Shown: positions 58,816-64,000 of the stretch, one piece after another
Position numbering within the stretch: the stretch's first letter is position 1
How the letters are laid out: every line of letters begins with the position of its first letter
Assembly: GCF_021191695.1 (NCBI RefSeq)
Contig: NZ_JAIWPT010000008.1
Span: forward strand, 124,001 to 188,000
Source of the DNA: Proluteimonas luteida
GTDB taxonomy: Bacteria; Pseudomonadota; Gammaproteobacteria; Xanthomonadales; Xanthomonadaceae
Direction: 5' to 3'
Length of the DNA stretch: 64,000 bases
Made by a program: the position numbers and the translations under genes
The notes under the pieces: model-generated
What the model was told of the DNA's origin: nothing
What the model saw: the letters and a program-made list of their open reading frames with translations, nothing else
The model's database searches: none

Positions 58816-59624
58816 GCGCGCATCGGCCCGAGGTGCCCGAGCACGCTGACCGCGCTGTCGCCGGGCCGATAGGCGTCGCGCATCGCGCGGTGCACGTAGG
58901 CGATGCCGGCGCGGCAGGCATCGGCCGGCGTGTCGCCAAACGCCAGCCGCGCGGCGATCGCCGACGACAGCGTGCAGCCTGTGCCGTGGCCGTCGATGTC
59001 GAGACGCGGCGCCGCATGCTCGAAGTGCGTGTCCCGGTCGCGATAGCGGTCGACGACGCGCTCGCCCTCGTCGAGGTGGCCGCCCTTGAGCAGCACGCCG
59101 CGTGCACCGTCCGCCAGCAACGCGTCCAGCGCCGCACGCGCCTGCGCGGCATCGTCGATCGCGCGCCCGAGCAGCAGCGCCGCCTCGGGGATGTTGGGCG
59201 TCAGCACCGCGGCACGCGGCAGCAGCCGGCTGCGCAGCGCGTCCAGCGCATCGTCGTCGAGCAGCTTGGCGCCCGAGGTCGCGATCATCACCGGGTCGAG
59301 CACCACCGGCACGTCCGGATGCGCATCCAGCGCGTCGGCGACGGCCTCGACGATCTCCGCCGTCGCCAGCATGCCGACCTTGATCGCACGGATGTCGAAG
59401 TCGTCGAAGCAGGCGTCGATCTGCGCGCGCAGGAACGCCGGCGGTGGCGCATGCACCGCGGTGACGCCACGGGTGTGCTGCGCGGTCAGCGCGGCGATCG
59501 CCGACAGGCCGTGCACGCCGTGCGCGGCGAAGGTCTTCAGGTCGGCCTGGATGCCCGCGCCGCCGCCGGAATCGGAGCCGGCGATGGTCATCACGGAGCG
59601 GGGGCGGGAACGGTCGTTGTCCAT
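58812..59624 (-). CDS. thiD: Hydroxymethylpyrimidine/phosphomethylpyrimidine kinase
   Basis: 270 aa. Phosphorylates HMP and HMP-P for thiamine. [46 protein letters not shown], and the anion-hole/catalytic [15 protein letters not shown]. Start ATG 59624 gives a short basic lead. No other thi genes are near. Confidence 0.95.
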   Translation of the reverse strand: MDNDRSRPRSVMTIAGSDSGGGAGIQADLKTFAAHGVHGLSAIAALTAQHTRGVTAVHAPPPAFLRAQIDACFDDFDIRAIKVGMLATAEIVEAVADALDAHPDVPVVLDPVMIATSGAKLLDDDALDALRSRLLPRAAVLTPNIPEAALLLGRAIDDAAQARAALDALLADGARGVLLKGGHLDEGERVVDRYRDRDTHFEHAAPRLDIDGHGTGCTLSSAIAARLAFGDTPADACRAGIAYVHRAMRDAYRPGDSAVSVLGHLGPMRA

Positions 59625-59665
59625 CCGCGCATTGTGCAACAGCCCGGTCGCCGCATCGGCGGGGT

Positions 59666-60349
59666 TCACTGGCCCGGCGGCCCCGGATGGGTGATCCGCC
59701 AGTGCCGGTAGACGGTGTAGCCCAGGCCGGTGATGCCGGTCAGCGCCGCGGGAATCAGCAGCGCGTGGTAGCCGATCTGGCGGAACAGCCAGGCGCCGAG
59801 GATGCCGCCGGCCAGGAAGCCGCTGATGATCAGGCCGCTGAGCGTCAGCCGGCGCATCGGCAGCGGCATGCCGCGGATCAGGTGGCCTAGGCCGATACCC
59901 AAGTCGGTGAACATGCCGCTGAGATGGGTCGTGCGCACGATCGCGCCGCTGTAGGTGGTGACCATCGCGTTCTGCAGGCCGCAGGCCATCGCCGCGAGCA
60001 ACGCGCCGTTGAGCTGCTGGGCGATGAACAGAGGCACCGCCGCGGCCAGCAGCACCGCTTCGAGCGCCAGCGCGACGCCGTAGCGCCGCCCCAGCCGCAG
60101 CGTGCTGTCCTGGATGATCAGGCCGCTGAGCATCGCGCCGAAGGAGAACGCGATCAGCAGTGCCCACAGGTGGCGGACCGAGCGCCAGTCGCCTTCCACC
60201 AGCGCCGCGCCGAGCAGGCTGGTGGTGCCGGTCAGGTGGCTGACGGCCTGGTGCTCGAAGCCGAGATAGCCGACCACGTTGACCATCCCGGCGATGCAGG
60301 CCAGCGTGACGGCACCGGTCCAGACCCAGCCTGGCAGCCGCTCGGTCAT
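59666..60349 (-). CDS. YoaK/DUF1275 membrane protein
   Basis: 227 aa, six helices. [58 protein letters not shown] are hallmark DUF1275 phrases. Function of the family is not established. ATG 60349 overlaps the stop of the XRE regulator gene. Confidence 0.88.
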   Translation of the reverse strand: MTERLPGWVWTGAVTLACIAGMVNVVGYLGFEHQAVSHLTGTTSLLGAALVEGDWRSVRHLWALLIAFSFGAMLSGLIIQDSTLRLGRRYGVALALEAVLLAAAVPLFIAQQLNGALLAAMACGLQNAMVTTYSGAIVRTTHLSGMFTDLGIGLGHLIRGMPLPMRRLTLSGLIISGFLAGGILGAWLFRQIGYHALLIPAALTGITGLGYTVYRHWRITHPGPPGQ

Positions 60350-60597
60350 GCCGGCGTCTTGAGCCGCACGCCGCGGCCCGTGCCCTGGCTGGGTTGCGCG
60401 TTGCCGATCAGTTCGATGCCGGCGGCGTCCAGCGCCTCGACGATCCTGGTCAGCGTGGCAATCGAGCCGCGCACGTTGCCCTGGCTGGTTTCCATGCGCT
60501 GGATCGTCGGCAGCGACACGCCGGCCATCGCCGCCAGCGTGCGCTGGTCGATGCCGAGCAGGGCGCGCGCGGCGCGCAGTTGGGCGGCGGAGATCAT
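60346..60597 (-). CDS. XRE-family HTH regulator
   Basis: 83 aa. HTH_3: LRAARALLGIDQRTLAAMAGVSLPTIQRME, then a short tail. ATG 60597 is used; an upstream ATG (60669) would add 24 residues with no HTH role. Coupled with the YoaK gene (ATGA), so it probably regulates it. Confidence 0.85.
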   Translation of the reverse strand: MISAAQLRAARALLGIDQRTLAAMAGVSLPTIQRMETSQGNVRGSIATLTRIVEALDAAGIELIGNAQPSQGTGRGVRLKTPA

Positions 60598-60669
60598 GGG
60601 CGGATGCCAATGTCGGAGCCGGTCCATTCGACCAGACAGGGCATCACCATGCAAGCTCAGGGACTGCAT

Positions 60670-60690
60670 GATGATGCATGGGACATCATC
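60670..60690. promoter_or_regulatory. Inverted repeat upstream of the XRE-yoaK pair
   Basis: GATGATG (60670-60676) and CATCATC (60684-60690) with a 7-bp spacer, 73-93 bp before the regulator start. Possible operator; the surrounding 188 bp hold no gene. Confidence 0.4.
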
Positions 60691-60785
60691 TTGCGCCCGC
60701 GTGACGCCGCCCCGATCGGACGCGGGGCGGGGCCGGCCCCGCCCCGCGTGGCTCGACCGGGCGTTGAAGCGAACCGCTCAGGTTC

Positions 60786-62189
60786 TCAGAGCACCTCGGA
60801 CGCGAAATCGGCCAGCCGCGAACGCTCGCCGCGGCGCAGGGTGATGTGCGCGCTGTGGGCCCAGTTCTTGAAGCGGTCGACCGCGTAGGTCAGGCCGGAC
60901 GTGGTCTCGGTGAGGTAGGGCGTGTCGATCTGCTCGACGTTGCCCAGGCAGACGATCTTGGTGCCCGGGCCGGCGCGGGTGACCAAGGTCTTCATCTGCT
61001 TGGGCGTCAGGTTCTGGGCCTCGTCGAGGATCAGGTAGCGGCTGAGGAAGGTGCGGCCGCGCATGAAATTCATCGAGCGGATCTTGATGCGGCTGGCCAG
61101 CAGGTCGTTGGTCGCCGCGCGGCCCCAGCTGCCGCCTTCCTGGTTGTGGGTCAGCACTTCGAGGTTGTCGGTCAGCGCGCCCATCCACGGCGTCATCTTC
61201 TCCTCCTCGGTGCCGGGCAGGAAGCCGATGTCCTCGCCGACGCTGACCGTCGCGCGGGTCATGATGATCTCGCGGTAGCGCTGCTGGTCCATCGTCTGCG
61301 CCAGCCCGGCCGCGAGCGCGAGCAGGGTCTTGCCGGTGCCGGCGGTACCGAGCAGGGTGACGAAGTCGATGTCCGGGTCCATCAGCGCGTTGAGCGCGAA
61401 GTTCTGCTCGCGGTTGCGCGCGTTGATGCCCCAGACCGCGTGCTGGGCGTTGCGGAAGTCGTCGACGATCTGCAGCGTCGCGCGGCCGTCCTCGATCGCG
61501 ATCACGCGGAACTCCGATTCCTGGTCGCCCGGCAGGTACAGGAACTGGTTCGGGTGCCAGTCCTGGTCCTCGCCCAGCGTCACCTCGTAGAAGGTGCGGC
61601 CCTTGTCGGTCCAGGATTTCAGGTCCTTGCCGTGGCGCGACCAGAAATCCTCCGGCAGCGCGCTGGCGCCGGTGAACAGCAGGCTGAAATCGTCGAGCGC
61701 GCGGTCGTTCTCGTAGTCCTCGTTGGCGATGCCGGCGATCGCGGCCTTGATCCGCAGGTTGATGTCCTTGGAGACGAACACCACCGGCAGCTCGGGCTCC
61801 TCGCGCTGCAGGGCGAGGATCGCGCCAAGGATGCGGTTGTCCGGCGCGACCACGCCGAAGGACGTGGTGTCCTCCTGCGGCGTGGTGGTCTGGAAGCGCA
61901 GCTTGCCGATGCTCTGCGCGCCACGCAGCTGCAGGCCGTTGGGACGCCGCAGCGGCAGTCCCGAGGCGATCGCGTCGGGGCCGGCGGCCTCGAGCAGCTC
62001 GTTGATGAACCGGCTGACCTGGCGCGCGTTGCGGCTGGCCTCGGTGGTGCCTTTCTTGCCGTTGTCGAGTTCTTCGATCACCTGCATCGGCAGGTAGACA
62101 TCGTGCTCCTCGAACTTGAACAGCGCGGTCGGGTCGTGCATCAGCACGTTGGTGTCGAGGACGTAGACGCGTTTGCCTTTGGTCATCAT
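60786..62189 (-). CDS. PIN domain-PhoH family ATPase
   Basis: 467 aa. An N-terminal PIN nuclease domain (VYVLDTNVLMHDP, EELDNGKKG, about 1-140) is fused to a PhoH helicase-like ATPase (Walker A LLGTAGTGKT, Walker B YLILDEAQN). PhoH2-type proteins unwind and cleave RNA. ATG 62189 begins MMTKGKRVYVLDTN; no clear Shine-Dalgarno is seen. 262 bp upstream to bcp are empty. Confidence 0.92.
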   Translation of the reverse strand: MMTKGKRVYVLDTNVLMHDPTALFKFEEHDVYLPMQVIEELDNGKKGTTEASRNARQVSRFINELLEAAGPDAIASGLPLRRPNGLQLRGAQSIGKLRFQTTTPQEDTTSFGVVAPDNRILGAILALQREEPELPVVFVSKDINLRIKAAIAGIANEDYENDRALDDFSLLFTGASALPEDFWSRHGKDLKSWTDKGRTFYEVTLGEDQDWHPNQFLYLPGDQESEFRVIAIEDGRATLQIVDDFRNAQHAVWGINARNREQNFALNALMDPDIDFVTLLGTAGTGKTLLALAAGLAQTMDQQRYREIIMTRATVSVGEDIGFLPGTEEEKMTPWMGALTDNLEVLTHNQEGGSWGRAATNDLLASRIKIRSMNFMRGRTFLSRYLILDEAQNLTPKQMKTLVTRAGPGTKIVCLGNVEQIDTPYLTETTSGLTYAVDRFKNWAHSAHITLRRGERSRLADFASEVL

Positions 62190-62451
62190 GAGGGTGTCGA
62201 CAATCCCTGTTGGGTGAGGAGCGGGAACATCGGAAATGCCGTGCCGCGATGGGGCGACACGGCGCTGGAGCGACGGTTGGAGCGCCGGTCGGAACGGGCG
62301 GACGGTGAGCGGGCGGATGCGATGCACGCCGATACGGCGCGCGCGGACAGGGCGCGTGCCGGCGGTGATGCATGCCGCCGGCGATGCGCACACGACCGCG
62401 CCGCCATGGCCCGGGGACCGGGACGGCGGCGAGTCCTGACTTCGCGGGCGA

Positions 62452-62928
62452 TCACCTGGCCCGGGCCGCCTGCAACGCGTCGAGCACGGCCTGCGCATGG
62501 CCGGCGACCTTGACCTTGCGCCACTCGGCGGCCACCCGGCCGCTGGGGTCGAGCAGGAACGTGCTGCGTTCGATGCCCATCACCTTGCGGCCGTACATGT
62601 TCTTCTCGCGGATCACGTCGAACGCGCGGCACAGCGCCTCGTCGGCGTCGCTGACCAGCGGGAACGCGAAGCCCTGCTTCGCGCAGAAGTTGTCGTGCGA
62701 CTTCACCGAGTCGCGCGAGACGCCCAGCACGTCCGCATCCAGCGCCTGGAAGCGCGGCAGCAGCGCATTGAAGTCCAGGCCCTCGGTGGTGCAGCCGGGC
62801 GTGGAATCCTTGGGGTAGAAGTACAGCACCAGCCAGCGGCCGGCGTGCGCGGCGAGGGTGGTGGTGGCGCCGCCGGACAGGGCCAGCGGCAGGTCCAGCG
62901 TTGACTTGGCGAGCCTGGTTGCGCTCAT
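62452..62928 (-). CDS. bcp: Thioredoxin-dependent peroxiredoxin Bcp
   Basis: 158 aa. AhpC/TSA fold with peroxidatic Cys in KDSTPGCTTEGLDF; GVSRDSVKSHDNFCAKQGF carries a further Cys that could resolve it; ERSTFLLDPSGRV near the end. Reduces peroxides with thioredoxin. Order bcp-gcvR-dapA as in E. coli. Confidence 0.94.
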   Translation of the reverse strand: MSATRLAKSTLDLPLALSGGATTTLAAHAGRWLVLYFYPKDSTPGCTTEGLDFNALLPRFQALDADVLGVSRDSVKSHDNFCAKQGFAFPLVSDADEALCRAFDVIREKNMYGRKVMGIERSTFLLDPSGRVAAEWRKVKVAGHAQAVLDALQAARAR

Positions 62929-63016
62929 CGACGGTGCATGGATCCGGCGCCGGGGTGGGTGCGCATCACAATGCGCAAAGCATGGGCGATTCGCAAGGTG
63001 TCGCGTGCCTGCATCG

Positions 63017-63589
63017 TCAGAACTTCATCGGGTCCATGATCGCGTCGAGGTTCAGATGGTCGCAGAACTCGAGGAAATCGTCGCGCAGCGCGGCGATGTG
63101 CATGTTCGACGGGATGCCGATGGTGACCTGTGCCGAGAACATGTCCGCGCCGGTCTGCATCGCGCGGTAGCGCGAGGAGTGCAGGCTCTCGATGGTGATG
63201 CCCTGGCGGTCGAAGAAGTCGGCCAGCTGGAACAGGATGCCCGGCTTGTCGGCGGCCACCACTTCCACCACGTAGGGCAGCAGGTTGGACTGCACGGGCT
63301 TGGGGCCGGTGCGGTACCACACCAGCTTCAGGCCTTCCTCGCGCTCCAGGCGCGTCATCATCGCTTCGAGCTTGGCCACCGCATCCCACGAGCCGTTGGC
63401 GAGCGCGGTCACCGAGACGTCGCGGCCGACCGTGGACAGGCGGGTATCGACGAGGTTGCAGCCGCTGTCGGCGATGCGCCGCGACACCGACAGCAGCGGC
63501 GAGGCCGGATGCGTGGTGTACGCGTTGATCAGCAGGTAGTTTTCGTTCGGCGACGGCCGGGAGGCGGTATCTGGTTCGGAATCGGTCAA
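63017..63589 (-). CDS. gcvR: GcvR-like ACT-domain regulator
   Basis: 190 aa from TTG 63589. Two ACT domains: NYLLINAYTTHPASPLLSVSRRI and VVEVVAADKPGILFQLADFFDRQG. In E. coli GcvR binds GcvA and glycine to repress the glycine cleavage operon. ATG 63685 is in frame but lies in the -10 box of the best promoter (63681-63710), so the TTG, at the start of TDSEPD, is preferred; it lacks a strong ribosome site. Divergent from dapA. Confidence 0.82.
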   Translation of the reverse strand: MTDSEPDTASRPSPNENYLLINAYTTHPASPLLSVSRRIADSGCNLVDTRLSTVGRDVSVTALANGSWDAVAKLEAMMTRLEREEGLKLVWYRTGPKPVQSNLLPYVVEVVAADKPGILFQLADFFDRQGITIESLHSSRYRAMQTGADMFSAQVTIGIPSNMHIAALRDDFLEFCDHLNLDAIMDPMKF

Positions 63590-63680
63590 GGGGGCGTCCG
63601 CGGCGGGAATCGGTACGACAGCGTCGTTTCGACGTTGGCTGGGTGAACGGCGACCCGGTCTCGGACCGGGCACCGCGGCC

Positions 63681-63710
63681 AGCATACTTGCCCGCGCTTC
63701 GCGGCCGCAA
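63681..63710 (-). promoter_or_regulatory. gcvR promoter
   Basis: TTGCGG (63705-63710) and TATGCT (63681-63686) on the minus strand with an 18-bp spacer. It would give a leader of about 85 nt to TTG 63589. Confidence 0.5.
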
Positions 63711-63810
63711 GTAACATCGGCCGGCATTTCCCGCGCGACAGCCCGGCCGGGCACGTTCGCCGCCGGCGACCTGCCGCACCCAACGCCAACCGCCCAACGG
63801 AATCCGACTT

Positions 63811-64000
63811 TTGCGACTTTCCGGCAGCATCACCGCCCTCGCGACGCCCTTCACCGCCACCGGGCAGCTCGATACGGCGGCATGGGAGCGGTTGGTCGGG
63901 ACCCAGCTGGCCGCGGGCACGCAGGGCCTGGTGGTCGCCGGTTCGACCGGCGAGGCAGCGACCCTGACCGATGATGAATACGACTGGCTGGTCCGCGCCG
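63811..64000 (+). CDS. dapA: 4-hydroxy-tetrahydrodipicolinate synthase, N-terminal part
   Basis: Partial, cut by the right edge; 63 codons visible. Starts at [22 protein letters not shown] and [19 protein letters not shown], the class I aldolase TIM-barrel start with the STGEA substrate loop. First step of lysine/diaminopimelate synthesis. TTG 63811 is used as no ATG or GTG precedes the homology; the ribosome site is weak. Confidence 0.9.
   Translation, partial: MRLSGSITALATPFTATGQLDTAAWERLVGTQLAAGTQGLVVAGSTGEAATLTDDEYDWLVRA

Overview
The window is about 64 kb of very GC-rich chromosomal DNA. Dense genes, frequent 4-bp ATGA overlaps, xanthomonad-type products (TonB receptor, leucyltransferase Bpt, PIN-PhoH, Hsp15) and a GTAG-headed REP-like hairpin point to the Lysobacteraceae/Xanthomonadaceae (Lysobacter or Luteimonas-like). 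The genus is inference. No rRNA, tRNA, IS element, prophage or CRISPR array was recognised.

Layout. 1-3728: minus-strand efflux operon (MarR regulator, outer-membrane factor, EmrA-like fusion protein, EmrB-like MFS pump cut by the left edge). 3940-12051: core block with a CcsA/YpjD-like membrane protein, ffh, an unrecognised two-domain beta protein, nitronate monooxygenase, pabC-like, and rpsP-rimM-trmD-rplS. A heptamer/inverted-repeat element sits between rimM and trmD. 12220-15453: two divergent paralogous PepSY proteins, a PhoP/PhoQ-like two-component pair and Hsp15. 15629-18154: hydrolase, EamA exporter and a MarR regulator whose promoter lies inside a 45-bp double palindrome. 18365-25829: katG with an OxyR-type site, a DUF937 protein, a Na/Pi symporter and mutS.

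26110-39736 is an accessory run of minus-strand genes rich in exported oxidoreductases: a sorbosone-type PQQ dehydrogenase, a PRISE-like reductase, three SDRs (one with a Sec signal, one with a Tat signal and no catalytic Tyr/Lys), a kelch lipoprotein, a double ABM-domain lipoprotein, a Tat beta-propeller, membrane PQQ glucose dehydrogenase and two transporters. A LysR gene (39855-40781) is divergent from it. 40840-51166 continues with a FUSC protein, a GntR-like LacI regulator with a perfect 20-bp palindrome upstream, an MRJP-type propeller, a Tat aldo/keto reductase, a VOC protein, a DkgB-like reductase, a zinc alcohol dehydrogenase and a TonB receptor. Together these two blocks read as a sugar or sugar-acid uptake and oxidation region; this is inferred from families and context.

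51324-64000 returns to housekeeping: CinA-type amidase, an UbiB-like kinase, an exonuclease/phosphatase-fold lipoprotein with bpt, an EF-hand protein, an orphan UDP-sugar dehydrogenase, a hydrolase with thiD, a YoaK/DUF1275 protein with its XRE regulator, PIN-PhoH, bcp, gcvR and the start of dapA (right edge).
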